Source: Physcomitrium patens (taxonomy: Eukaryota > Streptophyta > Bryopsida > Funariales > Funariaceae). From it: 64,000 bases of DNA. Positions 10,976 through 24,190 of this stretch are shown here, one piece after another. The stretch spans positions 14,605,309 to 14,669,308 of the forward strand of contig NC_037269.1 in NCBI RefSeq assembly GCF_000002425.4, written 5' to 3'. Below the pieces are notes generated by a model that was given only the letters and a program-made list of their open reading frames with translations, made no database searches and was not told the origin of the DNA. The stretch's first letter is position 1. Each line of letters starts with the position of its first letter. Made by a program: the position numbers and the translations under genes.

Positions 10976-11040
10976 ATAGTGTGACTGGAATCATGTGCAA
11001 CACCTAGTAAAGGTCTTATTTCTCTTTAGTCATCTAATCT

Positions 11041-11420
11041 TATTTTACAATAGATGTATATTTAGGATCTAAAAATCACAAAATGCTTGTCTTATTAGAT
11101 TTAGGAGCCTTAGCCTATTTTGTAAATGAAGATTTTGTCAAAAATCAAAAAATACTTGTAGTCAAAAAAACTAAATCCGTACATATAGAAGTCATAGTTG
11201 GTCGTTTGTTGTCTTTTGGAAATATTACCGATGAAACTATTCCTTTAGATGTAATAATTAAAGTTCATAAAAGCATAGTAGTATTTAATGTAATAAGATC
11301 TTCATCCAATCTAATTATTTTAGGATTATTGTAGCTAGAAAAATATAATCCTCAAATAGATTGGATTTCTCATAACCTTAACTTTTCTAGTAGTATAATT
11401 CAAGATCGAGTTAGCAAAGT
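11041..11420 (+). pseudogene. A2 protease (active site changed)
   Basis: The frame from 11083 reads MLVLLDLGALAYFV, where A1 has LLDSGAST. The catalytic triplet is therefore D-L-G instead of D-S-G, one C-to-T change. It continues through SNLIILGLL to a stop. The remnant is clear but cannot be an active aspartic protease. Confidence 0.7.
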
Positions 11421-11559
11421 AAAAGTACAAAAGTCTAATACTTCAAATCTTTATTGATAAGTACAAGAGCTTTTATACATGCTAAAAAAGAAGGATCATC
11501 TTTTGTTATATATACCATGCTTATTTCTAATAGTATAAAAATGTCAAGTGGTATTCTTA

Positions 11560-12682
11560 GCTAATATGAAGAATTCGAAGATGTTTTTGAAAAGAAATAT
11601 GCAGATATTCTTCTAGAGCATCGACCTTATGATTATTCAATTGATTTACAAGAAGGAGCTCAACTACCATTTGGACCAATCTATAGCTTATTGCAGAATG
11701 AATTGGCTGCATTAAAGGAGTATATTGATGAAAACTTACAAAGAACTTCATACACCATTCTAAATCCCCAGCTGGAGTTCCTATCTTATTTGTAAAAAAG
11801 AAAGATGGATCTTTGCAGATGTGTGTGGATTATCAATGACTCAATAAGATCACCATTAAAAATATGTATCCTTTACCTTTGATTTTAGGACTTCTTGACC
11901 AACTCAATCAAACAAAGATCTAAACCAAAATAGATCTATGAGAAGCATACAACTTAATTTGTATCAAAGAAGGAGATGAATGAAAGACTGCTTTTTGAAC
12001 TAAGTACAGACATTTTGAATATAATGTCATGCCTTTTGGACTCACAAATGTATCAGTTGTTTTTCAACATCTTATGAATGATGTTTTTTATGAGTTTTTA
12101 GATGATTTTGTCATTTGTTATTTAGAAAATATATTAATCTATTCTAAGAACACAAAAAAACATGAACTTTATCTTCGTCATGTGTTACAAAAACTTAGAG
12201 ATGCAAGATTATATGCCAAGTTGGAAAAGTATGTATTCTATACTATTCAAGTTGATTTTTTAGGATACATCATTTCCAACGAAGGCCTTATGATGGATTC
12301 CAAGAACAAATTTATTTGTGCACCAATCTTATATCATGTCAACTTTTCTAAGGTATTTTTTATAGAAACTGATATATTAGACTTTGCTATGGATGCCGTA
12401 TTGTCACAAATGAGAACAAATGATAAATTCTACCTAGTAGCTTTCCATTCTAAGAAATTTTCAGTAATTAAAATTAATTATGAGATCCATGATAAAGTGC
12501 TCCTTGTTATTTTGGATTCATTTCAAGAATGGTGTCATTATCTAGAAGGCACTCTAAGTCCAACTATCGTATATATGGATCATAAGAACCTTAAGTACTT
12601 TATGTCAATACCTATTTTAAATTGTCGTCAAGTCTGTTGGAGCATGTCTTTATTTAGATTCAATTTCAAGATCACTTATTGA
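11560..12682 (+). pseudogene. A2 reverse transcriptase and RNase H (decayed)
   Basis: RT blocks can be followed from about 11640. The longest open piece (12029-12682) includes MPFGLTN, then YLENILIYSKN where active copies have YLDD. An internal deletion after MMDSK (about 12305) removes the RT thumb, so the frame jumps directly to the RNase H part. Stops upstream and the lost catalytic aspartates make it inactive. Confidence 0.8.
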
Positions 12683-12769
12683 CCTAAAAAATAATAAGAT
12701 CTATTAGACGTCCTTTCTAGAAATTCTTAATTTATATCAAAAGAAGGAGATGCATCTTTTGATCAACAA

Positions 12770-13800
12770 AGAATAATTTTCTTGAAGCCTGAGCATTTTC
12801 ATCTTTAAGCAATAAAATTAACATTGATTGTTGATTCAACCTTTATCAAGCAAATCTAATTAATTATGTCCTTTGATCTTCTTATTCATGATATCAAGAA
12901 TCTTTTTTTTAAGTCTCATGATATTTCAAAGTTCAAGTTTAAGAACAACCTTCTCTTTTTCAAAGGATGTCTATATGTTCCAGAAAGAGAAGCACATTTA
13001 CATATTCTTCAAGTATGTCATGACTTTCCAGCAGTAAGATATTTTAGATACAACAAGACTTTAGAGCTTATATCTAGAGATTTTTGGTGGCCGCAAGTGT
13101 CGAAGGCGATGAAAGACTTTGTACAATCATGTGATATTTGATGAAGATCCAAAACTCCTTGCTATAGATTTTATGGACTATTTCAACTCTTACCTATTCC
13201 AGAACAACCATGATCTTCTATTTCTATGGATTTTATCATGGATCTTCCAGTCTCAAATTCACATGATTCCATATTTGTAATTGTAGATTGCTTCACCAAA
13301 ATATCATATTTTGTACCATGTACAAAAGCTATTTGAAGTGAAGAAATAGCTAAGCTTTTTATTGATAATATCTATTGCTATCATAGATTGCTAAAGGATA
13401 TTATATCGTATAAGGGGATTCAATTTGTGTCAAGATTGTGGAGAACCTTATTCAAGATTTTAAAGGTGGATATAGAGCTTTCTTTAACTTTTCATCCTCA
13501 AATTAATAGGCAAATGAAACAGGTGAATCAAATTTTGGAATAGTATTTGAGGTGTACTATCAACTATCATTAAGATGATTAAACAACTCTTTTGTTATTG
13601 GTAAAGTTTGCATATAATAATTTAGTATATTCTTCTATTCAATAAATAACTTTTTTTACTAATTATGGTTATCATCTACAACTTGATACTTTTGACTTTT
13701 CAAAAGTTGATAATCTTGTGGTGGAAGATTTAGCAAACCATTTGTCAAAGCTACATGCAACAATGAAGATATAATTAACAAAAGCTCAAGGACGGCAAAA
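12770..13800 (+). pseudogene. A2 integrase (decayed)
   Basis: The zinc-finger part is open at 12866-13141 (CHDFPAVRYFRYNKTLEL...FVQSCDI), close to A1. The catalytic core follows with many stops: SMDFIMDLP, a decayed second aspartate near 13410, and the decayed N-R-Q-M-K region at 13505 in place of the QTERVN block. Confidence 0.75.
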
Positions 13801-14271
13801 GACCAATGTAGATACCTATCACAAGGAGCAACCACAATTCAACATAGGTGATAAGGTATGATTACTTTGTCGCAATATCAAGACTACTTGTCTTTATTTT
13901 AAGTTGGACTTTTATATGCTGAGACCTTTTTCTATTTGTAAATAAATCAATCCTATTGCTTATCGATTACATCTACCAGAGTCTATGAAGATCCATCTTA
14001 TATTTCATATGCCCTTTCTTGAGCTGTTTAAGATATTCAATATTTTGGAAAGAAGACAAATGCCTTTTTCACCTATAGAAGTAGATAATAATTAAGAATT
14101 TGATGTGAACGAAGTCTTAGACTCAAGGTGGTGCCAAAATAGATTGAAATATCTTGTTCATTGGTACGGATATGATATTAGTGAACATTCATGGGAGCCA
14201 TCAGAGAATCTTGTAAATGCAGCAAAGAAAGTTGAAGCTTTTTATCAACAAAATCTATTAAAATTAAGATG
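13800..14271 (+). pseudogene. A2 chromodomain (decayed)
   Basis: The GDKV block and the chromodomain (VLDSRWCQNRLKYLVHWYGYD...SWEPSENL, about 14115-14210) correspond to 3835-3990 of A1. Several stops are present. Confidence 0.7.
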
Positions 14272-14374
14272 AACAACAACAAATCTTTACTATAAAAGAA
14301 GTAAGATCAAAGAAAGATAATATTCTACCTTCTATCTTTTTTTGTAGCTTGTGTATATTTGTGATGTTAAGGAG

Positions 14375-14835
14375 ATGGAGAACCAACAACCAATAGATTC
14401 AACACAAGAACTTTGATTTGTGGATTTATCAGATGAAACATTACAATTGTCATAATCTTCAAGACAATAAAATCGAAATGAAGATCTTGAAGAATATGTC
14501 TTTCCTTGAATAAATGGTGAAATATAATATATTTGGTATCACAACCTTGGAAGAGACTCCTATAGTTTGGTGATTTTATTAGAGGTAAGAACAACTCCTG
14601 AAGGTATTCCAAATGTTTTATTTGAAGGAAGTTACGAAGGCCTCAACAACAACCAAATAACAAGGTAGTCTTCTCGCCTTGATATGGAACACTATCGATG
14701 GCTAAGAAGGCCTATCAAATATCTTCAAAGAGAGCAAAGATCAAAATATGTGGCAAATACAATTCACTGCATCTTGGACTTCTTTAATATAAGAAGACCA
14801 CTCTTCATGGAATTCGTCCCTAGAAGGAGAGGTAA
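14375..14835 (+). pseudogene. A2 ORF3 (unknown product)
   Basis: This is the same third ORF as in A1: MENQQPIDSTQE, then LVILLEV.TTPEG.PNVLFEGSY and the Y-R-W-L-R-R-P block, ending RRRGN at the polypurine tract. Six or more stops break it. AG stands directly before the ATG, after a T-rich stretch (14336-14360). Confidence 0.5.
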
Positions 14836-15384
14836 TGTCACAGATATATACATTTACTTCAATAATTACTTATATGATTAGGTAGAAATAGATAAATATA
14901 GATTAATTTCATAAAGTCTTTTAGTGTAGCTTCTTAGAAGCTTCATAGAGGTGATTTTGACTTTAAATGTGTTTCTAGGTTAGAAACTTGGCCAACAAGT
15001 TAATCACATGTTTGTAGCTTGTAGAACAAGTTAACTCCACATAATAGCTTGTGATAAAAGCTAATCATGTGGCACATACATAGATATCTTGCCTTACAAG
15101 CTAAAATATGTGGCTAGCAAAGTCAATATGTTTTGGAGGTCCTAAAAGACATCGCCACATAGCTCATAGTTAAGAGTATATATCGAGGCAAGAGTGAAGC
15201 CTTCTTTACTCTTATCAATGCCATTCTAGTTCTTAGTCTTGTTTTAAGACTTTCTAATCTTTTTATTTTTGACAAAAGCCATTCTAGTTAATATTACATT
15301 ATCTTTTAAGTGACTTTCTACTTCTCTTCAATGATAAGAGAGTGTATTCAAGATTCTCTTTCTTTGAAATTTATGTCCCTGAGA
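14836..15384 (+). repeat. 3' LTR of A2
   Basis: The 549-bp LTR begins TGTCACAG and ends CCCTGAGA, followed by the duplicated gtatg. The start-site motif ACTCTTATCAA is at 15208-15218. Confidence 0.85.
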
Positions 15385-17740
15385 GTATGTAAGATCAAAA
15401 ATCATTACAAAAATGTAAAAAGGTCCAAGCCACAAAGGTGCTACTTTATGGATTTCGATTGATGTAGCAAGTTACAAGTTGGCATTGGACAGTAACACCT
15501 GATTATCCTCCCAAAAGGTCTTATATTGTCGATGGTTATGTGCATACTACTTCTATCCATTCTGCACAATAAGAAGGCAATGTTGTATCTCTTGTAAGGC
15601 TGTTATAAGCTGTTGTATAGATTCCTCCATGGTTGGATTGCTAGTATCGATGGAACGATAGAAAGTTGTTCATTTAATCAAATGGTGATTGATATTAAAG
15701 AAAAATAGTGAATACATGGTACTTACTTCAATACTATTATTGTAAGCAAACTCAAAGGGCATCAAGTATTCATTCTAATCATTATAATAAACCACTACAA
15801 ATATCCACAACATATCTTCTAAAGTCCAATTTATATGCTCTGTTTGCCTATTTGTTTGAAGATGGAAGGCTATAGACATGTGAAGTCATATGTCTAATAG
15901 CTTGAACAAGACTTGCCAAAACTTCTCGTGAAGCATAGATCTTGATCTAAAACGATGGCACAAAAATATCCATAGTGATGAAAGACTATATCAAAGAAGA
16001 CTCGTACAAATATTGGGGCATCAATATCTAAGTGAATCATAGCCAAGTGAAGTTGTTTCGAGAGTAGATTCACAAAGATGCCAACCGTAATATGATTATA
16101 AGGTATTTGAGACAAAGATGTAATGAAATCTATAGTAACATGCTCTTAATGTGCCATAGATAGAAAAATTAGCTACAATAATCTAGGAGATATTGCATTG
16201 CATGCTTTATTACATTGATATGACTCGTAGGAGCATTCAAAGGCTCAAATATTACGATCCAAACCTATTGAAAATCATATCCTTGAAATCTATTCTAAAG
16301 TCTTCTTTCGCTCTTGATGTCCTGATATTGAAATGTCATGTCTATCTTAAAATATGCATGTCCGGAGTATAGTATTCTAAAGTATATAAATCCGCTTCTT
16401 GAAATAGAGCAAGAAATTATTAAGATTGTAATCTTGATATTATATATTATCTACCTTTAGTTGATCACTAACCATCTTCAAATAAGCATCCCAATGTATA
16501 GTTTCTTTCTATTTCACCTATTTGGTTAGATTTGAAATGACACTACTAATGGTAGTAATTTTTCCTTGTCTCTCAATTTTTCCTTTAAGATTTATCAACC
16601 AATCACATGCTATCTTCTCCATATTGATGGACCAAAATTGATTCTTAAACTCAGTCTCAAACTCCTTCAAATCACCAAATCTACCTTAAGTTCCATAGCT
16701 TTAAACTCGATGTAGCCACCAAATGGTTGCCACATCTTTCAAATAATTGGTTGTATATATAATTCCTTCAAAGATATTTGCTTCAGATAGTTGGAGGTAT
16801 TATTGCATGTTGAAGAGCCATTGACATACATCTTCTTGTCTTAAAGTCTCAGAGTATGCACTAGTCTTATTCAATTTTAGCTAGTACATATCGACTTTCT
16901 TGTCCTCAAGGCTTCTATTTGCTCTTGCAAAGTAGCTATCTAGCTTAAGAGATATTCTATTTGAACCTCTATTTGGGATTATTCTCCCATATCTTCCATG
17001 CTATAATTTTCTTTGCTAGACTCTACTATTGTAATGTCTTTTCATCTCCCAATTGACTTTTTGAGAGTAGCTTGTGGTAGCCTCAACATAGTACCCAATG
17101 TGACGACAATAATTGACCTTGGACTACATGATGACCATCGACACACTACCAATAGAAAACAATCTAATATTCACTTTGATACCAATGAAATAAGACGAGT
17201 CTATTTCATATATCTAAGATCTTTTTAATCTATAGCAACATAAAATCTCATCACAAGATAGGACAAACTAGACTAGAACAAAACTGAAGAGAATTAAATA
17301 GAATGGGATATAGAAGACAAAACTGAGCAACTGGAATTAAGAAAAAATAGAACAAAATAAGAAGATATAAAATCCAATTGTATTAAGAGAAAGGATCCAA
17401 AGCCAAATTTAACTGGATGCTCCAAAAAGCCTTGGCTAATTCTATTTATACTTTATTCTACTATCCTAGATTTTTTAGAATGTTCTTAGATAATGGACCT
17501 TATTTAAATAACCCCCTTAAATTCTTTCTAGAAAGTTTTATAATAGGCCTTACTTAGATAATAGTCCTAAGCTTTTTTTAAAATGTTCTATGGTAGGCCC
17601 TATCTAAATAATTATCCTAAATTCTTTCTAGAATGTTCTACAGTGGATCTTATGTAGTTCACTTATCTAATTCTAATTCTAGAAACTTCTATGGTTTTAA
17701 CTATCTATCCTTATGTGTCAATAATACAAATATCTTATCT
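15385..17740 (-). mobile_element. Gypsy family B copy B1, main remnant
   Basis: A minus-strand integrase core survives at 15894-16115 (FVNLLSKQLHLAMIH, then AIVLDQDLCFTRSF), with zinc-finger remnants upstream. The part 17204-17740 is shared with 60715-61085 and is probably an LTR. RT is not found between 16480 and 17200, so the copy is internally deleted. It continues left at 1223-1573 across A2. Confidence 0.6.
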
Positions 17741-17744
17741 ATAT

Positions 17745-18790
17745 CTTATTACATATTGTCTTCTTTAATAGTTATATTTTTCATTTTATAATTACATTGC
17801 TTCTTTGGACAATGTTGAATAATGTACTTTGATTCTCTACAATATAAATGCAATCCTTCTTGATGATGACAAGTCTTTTCTTTCTCAACAAGAAGTTTGA
17901 AACATATTGCATCAATTTGCATATCTTTTACTTCCAAAGGTATGAGTTGAAAAGACATTGGTGATTCGATTAAATTATAATAACATTGAGGCCTACTTAT
18001 GTAATTTTCAAACCAAAATTTAAAAAATTAATTATCTTACTTTACAACAAAATCAATTGCTTAACTCAAAGTTTAAGGATTAGATAAATTAAGCATCAAT
18101 TTCTTTATTTTATATTATAATCCATAAAAAAATTGGCTAATGAGTGCATCATCATCCTACTTGATATCTATCATAAGTTGTCTAAATTGTAAAGCATTTA
18201 ATATTACAGATTGATTTTTTTGTCATAAAATATAAATCTTATTTATTGCAACACAAATTGCATCATATTTTCAATATATAGATCAAAATTCTACCAAAAA
18301 AACTTCCAAATTATCCAATATTAGATCATATCATTCAAGAAAAGATAAAAACCATGATAATGTAGAACTAAAATGCAATGTTTCAATAAATCTAACTTAT
18401 AATCCTAGAGTTGGATAATTTTAGAATTGAAGTTCAATTGCCAATTGTACTTGATTAATAAATCCTTGAAACTTTAATTTTGTACCATTAAATTTCTTAG
18501 GTAAGGAAATTCTTGATTTTTTAGTATTTAAATAGTATTCTATCATAGGAAAAGGGACTTGATTTGGTGCAGATATTAAAGTAGCTCCAATCATCTCTAT
18601 ATCTCCACTTTCTATCATTCTCGTTCCTCTTTGTGATGGTAAATTGAATTGATGCATTGCAAGCATTAATTTCTTCAATTATTTTTGTATTTGTGCCATT
18701 GCACTCTTTATTTTGATCAGTTCTACGATAATAATACTTAGAAGAAAAGAAATGTATAACATCACTAAAAAGAAGTAAAAAAAAGAACTT
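17745..18790 (-). pseudogene. gag: Family A copy A4, gag remnant
   Basis: Two open pieces on the minus strand match A1 gag: 18421-18678 (LMLAMHQFNLPS...GDIEMIGA...FQGFINQVQLAIEL) and 17749-17958 with a decayed knuckle (LYCRESKYIIQHC, first histidine lost). It follows the A1 subtype of gag. With 1-1222 it makes up one split copy. Confidence 0.7.
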
Positions 18791-18879
18791 GAAAACAAAT
18801 AGAATAATATCAATTTAAAAAAAATAATCTGCAACTTCTAATAGGCTTATGTCTTATCAAAAGAAAGGTTTTTTTAACC

Positions 18880-19045
18880 TACTAATCAATTATAAAGATG
18901 TATAAAGTTAAAGAAATTTCTATAAAGTTTCTAAGAAGTGTTTTTAGAAGATATTATAAAATTAATCTATTTTTATCTACTTCTATCTATTCATATTATC
19001 TAAGTAATAATTAAAATAAATATATACTTATGATATTTCCATATA
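18880..19045 (-). repeat. Decayed LTR fragment of A4
   Basis: The stretch taggaagcttctatatt-like through tctatttttatctactt follows the last third of the A1 LTR. Much of the LTR has been lost. The end near 19040 is approximate. Confidence 0.45.
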
Positions 19046-20225
19046 CTAGAACAAGTCTACAATCTTGTAATACATCATCAATATAGCATATAGGATTCTA
19101 AAACAAAATTACTTTTAATTAGTATGAGTGTTTGGATAGGATTCAAAGACCAATTGGTTGAACCTCAATTAACCTTTAGTTTGTAATGGAAGAATAAGAA
19201 TGGGGAATTTATACTTAATCAAATAGGAAGGACTAACATGACAAGACCTTCTATCCTTGCCAATAAATTCATACAATTGACATATTCTACTTCTAATTTG
19301 ATGCCTATTGGAATTCACCTTAGATCAATCTAATCTCTTCAATCTAATGTGACAATTATTTCTAAAAATAGAAGAACAAAGAATAAAAGTTTTTAAAGAA
19401 AAAAAAAAATTGCTAAAAAAATACTCAAAAGTTCTAAAAAGTGATCTCCTTTTGGGTCTTTGTTTTTGTAGAACTATGATGACAAGGATTAAGAGCCATT
19501 GGTTTTTTCTAGTATCTTGGTAAATAAATGAAGGATGCTAATTTCCTAAAGTTAATCACTCAAAGGAATCAAAAGTGTTATTCTTTTTGCAAAGACATGT
19601 ATACTTGTGACAAAAGATACTTCATCCACTACTAAAAAAATCATACAATTCATTTAAGTATGAATATAAATAGAGATAAAATATAAATAAATCACCCTAA
19701 AAACAAGAATATGCTACAATTGAAAGCACTCACATATTAAAAAATAAATAAAGTAAAGAAAATACTTTTTTTCATTCATGTTATTAATTAAATAACGTTG
19801 ATATATGTCCATTGATTATCAAAAAAACATTTTTTTGGTTGTGAATATCGTATAGAAATCCCCTTCCAACACCTTCAGAAGATTAAACATTTTGAGGCTA
19901 TCAATGTTCTAATTCTGAAAATGATTGAATATCCAGAATCACCAGAGTTGGGGAATAAAGTGAGAGAATCGGGCCCAGAATGTCAAGATGGCAGGGTACG
20001 GCCCTCTTTCGCTCTAAAGGTGCTGACTGGCTCGCTCTCCCATAGACTGCCACCTGGTGCCACGTGTTTATCCCATGCTGTCACAGCACCTGGCCAACCA
20101 GCGTTGCACGTCGTGAGCGGCATTCGGGAATCTGTCGATCGAGTCAATTCTGCGTGATTTTAGTGAATGAATCGAGGGTTTGAGTCTGATTATGCCAACT
20201 GACCATGAATTGTAGTGCGAGAGGA
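19046..20225. other. Boundary between repeats and gene island
   Basis: The first 800 bases are AT-rich and without a recognisable gene or repeat. From about 19,900 the base composition rises to that of the gene island, and this part probably holds the promoter and 5' UTR of the channel gene. I see no clear TATA box. Confidence 0.4.
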
Positions 20226-23200
20226 ATGGAGATATCAGATTTGGCGACGTCTGCAGGAATCAACATTGGGTTAGCCACCCTGTTTTTGCTGCTGTATTCG
20301 GTGTTTCGGAAGAACCCCAGAAACGCAGGTGTTTATAGTACGCGGCAGATGCTACGCGAGAAGCGCAAGGAAGTGAAACGGGAGCCCTTTTCTTTGAACA
20401 ATCTTTTGCCGTCGCCGGGATGGTTGGTCCGAGCTTGGAATCCGTCGGAGGATGAGATCTTGGAGACCGCGGGCCTGGACGCCGTTGTGTTTCTGCGCAT
20501 TTTCAAATTTTGGTTCGTATAATTGATGTTTCTAGTTGTCATCGTGGTGATCTTTTCATGAGTATTGTTTCGGTGCAGATGCCCTCGCTAGATTTTGATT
20601 GACATGGAGCGTTCTAGCTTTTGATTGCATATCTTGATGATTTCTGAAGGACCCTAATATACTCAGAACAGTGTCAGGGTTACAGTCTCTGTATTTAAGT
20701 TAATGATAGTAATTCTACGATCAAACTTAAGTGGTACCTAGAGTTTCAGTAAAATCAAGGCAGTTTGTTTACATCTGGCTTCTGAAACTTGAATCGAATA
20801 AAACCTCACGTGTTAGTTTCGTGGTTTTGAAGCACTAAATCAACTCTCATACGAAAAAATTGCATAGTCGCGATTCTTCCATTTCTTCATGCATGTCTGT
20901 CTCCAGACTTGTCTTCTCTAACTTGCTAGTAATTTCCTCATACTTGAGGGTAAGTGGCTGGATTCATTTCAATTTTACTCATGATAAACTAGATCATTGT
21001 GCGCAGCATACGATTTTTCACAATCTGTACACTGGTGGGGTGTGGCATTTTGGCACCACTCAACTTCAATGACACATACATTGCTGACCATCCTTCCGGG
21101 AAAGAAGAAGAGAATGGGACTCTGGAGAAGTTAACGATCCTTAACATATCACAAGGGTCGCCACGGTATGGTCCTTCTTACTGATTCATTATGTGGGTAT
21201 TAGTAACAAGTTTCTCATTTGTATGCGCGTGTCGTGTGATGTGTGGTATTGTCGTTTTGTGTAACAGGCTGTGGTTTCATCTAGCAGTACTTTACTTCAT
21301 CTCCTTCACTGCTTACATTCTTCTTTACTCGGTTCGTCCAATCTCTCGTTAACTTATTTTTACCACTTTCGTTCAGCTGCTTTCCCACTTCTATCATTCT
21401 CAGTTCTTGCTGATTGTTGACGAAGATCATCCAAATGATTAGAAAAATCCAACTCATTTTCTGATCTAGATATCGATCAAATGTGTGCAGGAATATCGGG
21501 AGATATCAATGATGAGGCAAGCTTATTTGATGGAAGCGAGTCCACAACCTGATCAGTTTTCAGTGTTGGTTCGTGGCATTCCAAAACCAGATCCTGATCA
21601 AGGGGAAAAGAGCTACAGTGAAAGAGTAGAGAAATTTTTCATAGAGTTTCACCCCTTGCACTACCTTTCGCACCAGATGATATTCCATTCCAACGAATTG
21701 GAGAGTTTGTTGGTACTACTCATATTTTCTTTAATAATGATGACTGATTCAACGCTGAGATTTCATTTTTCTACCTGCTAGGTATTGTTCATTGGGGTAT
21801 TTCCGTGGCAAGAGCTCGTTGCTACACATCTTTTAGTATTTCTTGGTAGAGTTGAGCATTGGTGATTTTCACTTGACTATCAATTGATGTTTCCAGAAAA
21901 AGTTTGACTATGAGAAAAACAAACTCGCTAATTTGAAGTCCAAACCTCTTGATGAACGAAAGCCATGCCGAACTGGCTTTCTTGGGCTTTTTGGACCGAC
22001 GAAAGACCGTATTGAGTATCACACTCAAAAGTTGGAAGAACTCTTTGGACAGATTCGTGAGCAGCAGATCAATATATATATACAACAGGAAGGAGGTCTG
22101 GCATTTTCCTTTCGAAATCCCAGCATGCAGATTGATAAGTGCTAGGTTATATATCATTTCTCGCAATGCGCAGAACTCCTTACAGTTAGAAATTCTTTTC
22201 TTGCGTATTTAGAATGACCAAGTCGTTAGATTTGGTACCGTAGAGCTATTTCGTTTCCCTGTTTGTTAGAGTTTTTCTGCACCCTTGAGAAGTGCGACTG
22301 ACCTTGACATTCTTGCCAGGAATTACCTGCGGCATTTGTTTCATTTAGAACACGATGGGAAGCTGTTGTGGCTGCTCAGACACAGCAATCTGTGAATCCG
22401 ATGTATTGGGTTACAGAATGGGCTCCGGAACCAAGAGATGTGGATTGGAACAGCTTGAAGATTGGCCATGGACAGCTGTTCATACGTAGAATTTTTTCAG
22501 TAGCTGTAGCTACTCTTATCATATTATTTACTTCGCCTGTGATAGGAGTGATCCAACTGTTGGATAGTATAGACCGTTTGACGAAATATCTGCCCGATCC
22601 CATCGCCAAAATTTTGTTCGAAATGTGAGACTTCTGATAACTGTACGCGTTGATTTTTTAGCCGTGTTGAATTGTTTTACAGGTTTTAACTTTTGTAGCA
22701 TAGTGAACAAACTCACATCATAACAGATCTACTTGGGGGCAGTCCTGGGGTGAAGCAGGTGGTACAAGGATATCTTCCATCATTGCTGACGGTTGCAGTT
22801 TTATATGGTCTTCCACTAGTAATGATGTGCTTAGCCAAGATTGCGGGCTATGTTTCAATCAGCCGTCAAGAGAGGAAAACAGCTGGGATGGTCTTTAATC
22901 TCTTGTGGATTAACGTGTTCGTCGTGAGTATTCTGGGGACTTCAATTTTCCAAATCTTGGACACGTACTCCTCCGATCCTCGTAGTATTCCTAGGCGACT
23001 TGCCGAAGTGATACCAGGCAAAGTGAGTATCTTTCACCTAATGTTTAGTATTTTTCGTCTTCATAAAAGCCAAAGTTTGGGTTTAATTCAGTTGCATTGG
23101 TGATGTTTATATATTTTTCGTTTTAACGTCGGTTGTCTGTCCACACGCAGGCTTATTTTTTCATGACATACATCATGACAACAGGGTGGGCAGGGTTCCC

Positions 23201-24190
23201 ACTCGAGATCCTCCAGTCTAGTGTTCTCATTTTAAACTACGTGAAACGGATTATGGTTGACAGATCCAGGCCGCTTCTTAGTGATGTTTGGTCACTACCA
23301 TATTACCGATGCGTTCCGAACGTTCTTCTATTCGTATTCTTGGGCCTTACATATTCCATCATCACACCTTTGCTGCTGCCGTTTCTTCTTGTATACTTTG
23401 TATTAGGATACATCGTTTTTCGTAATCAGGTACTATTTGTTAATAGCCCTTTCCTGTCATCACCTTTCACGTTCTAATATATGGGCACTTAGTCTGTTGA
23501 GGAAAGACTACAATTTTTGTTACTTTGTGGGTAGGTTTGTGGTGGCCAGTGATTCTCAAGGATAATGATTGTTCTCTACAGATTTTGCATGTTTATGAAC
23601 CAGCTTACGAGACCGGAGGCCAGTTCTGGCCACACGTTCATGTCCGGATTATTATTTTTCTAGTTTTCCTGCAAATCTGCTTTATTGGTGTGTTTACAGT
23701 CAAGGGCCTTGGAAACGGATCATTCTTCGTTGTTCCTTTGCCTATCTTTACACTAATGTTTAACGAATATTGCCGACAACGGTTCTTTCCCGCCTTTAGG
23801 CACTTCAACATGGAGGTAGACTCATACACATTTTTTCTAATAGACTTTATTTGATGAGTACGTGCGCCAAATTTCCCTCAAATAGAAATTTAAGAATTTT
23901 TTTAGTTATAGAATAAGGTGCTTGGTCACGGGGAGATGGGATTGTTATTTTAGATGTGAAACGCTTGAGATTTATTGAAAGATTTCTGAATTGTTTAAAT
24001 TTCATTGTTGTGCTTGTGGCAGTCTACAGTAAAAAAAGATCAAGCAGATGCTCGGAAAGGCTTGAGAGAGGACTTGTTGGAACATATACGAGTAGCATAC
24101 TTACATCCCGCTTTGAGGCCAGTCGACATGGAAAGTGCGGAGAACCCCAACACCGAGAGTCTTCTTCCCTCTACATCTAAAGCAGTGTAA
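20226..24190 (+). CDS. OSCA/CSC1-like hyperosmolality-gated cation channel
   Basis: Ten exons encode about 731 residues of the OSCA/TMEM63 family, mechanosensitive or osmosensitive cation channels of plant membranes. Exons: 20226-20512, 21007-21165, 21268-21331, 21491-21712, 21897-about 22095, 22320-22624, 22743-23022, 23151-23429, 23582-23815, 24023-24190. The start MEISDLATSAGIN is typical of the OSCA2 group. The cytosolic part has FSVLVRGIP and FRTRW...AAQTQQ...WAPEPRDV. The pore region has the GYLPSLL, GWAGFPLEI, LLPFLLVYFVLGYIV and YETGGQFWP blocks. All junctions keep phase except exon 5 to 6: the only nearby GT (22096) leaves one base too many, so that exon end is unsure, or the allele carries a frameshift. 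Confidence 0.9.

Larger units (their letters stand above)
1574..15384 (+). mobile_element. Chromodomain Ty3/gypsy element A2 (interrupted)
   Basis: This is a full-length but decayed plus-strand copy of family A. It has LTRs at 1574-2121 and 14836-15384 and a 5-bp target duplication gtatg at 1569-1573 and 15385-15389. It sits inside family B copy B1. Its gag start is interrupted by the family C solo LTR at 2385-9943, which itself carries A1. Net of those inserts the copy is about 6.2 kb. Order: leader, gag, protease, RT, RNase H, integrase, chromodomain, ORF3. All frames contain stops, so it is not autonomous. Confidence 0.85.

Noticed and set aside
20205-20225. Upstream ATG in frame with the OSCA-like gene (seven extra codons)
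   Set aside because: The second ATG gives MEISDLATSAGIN, the typical family N-terminus. The upstream ATG adds only MNCSARG.
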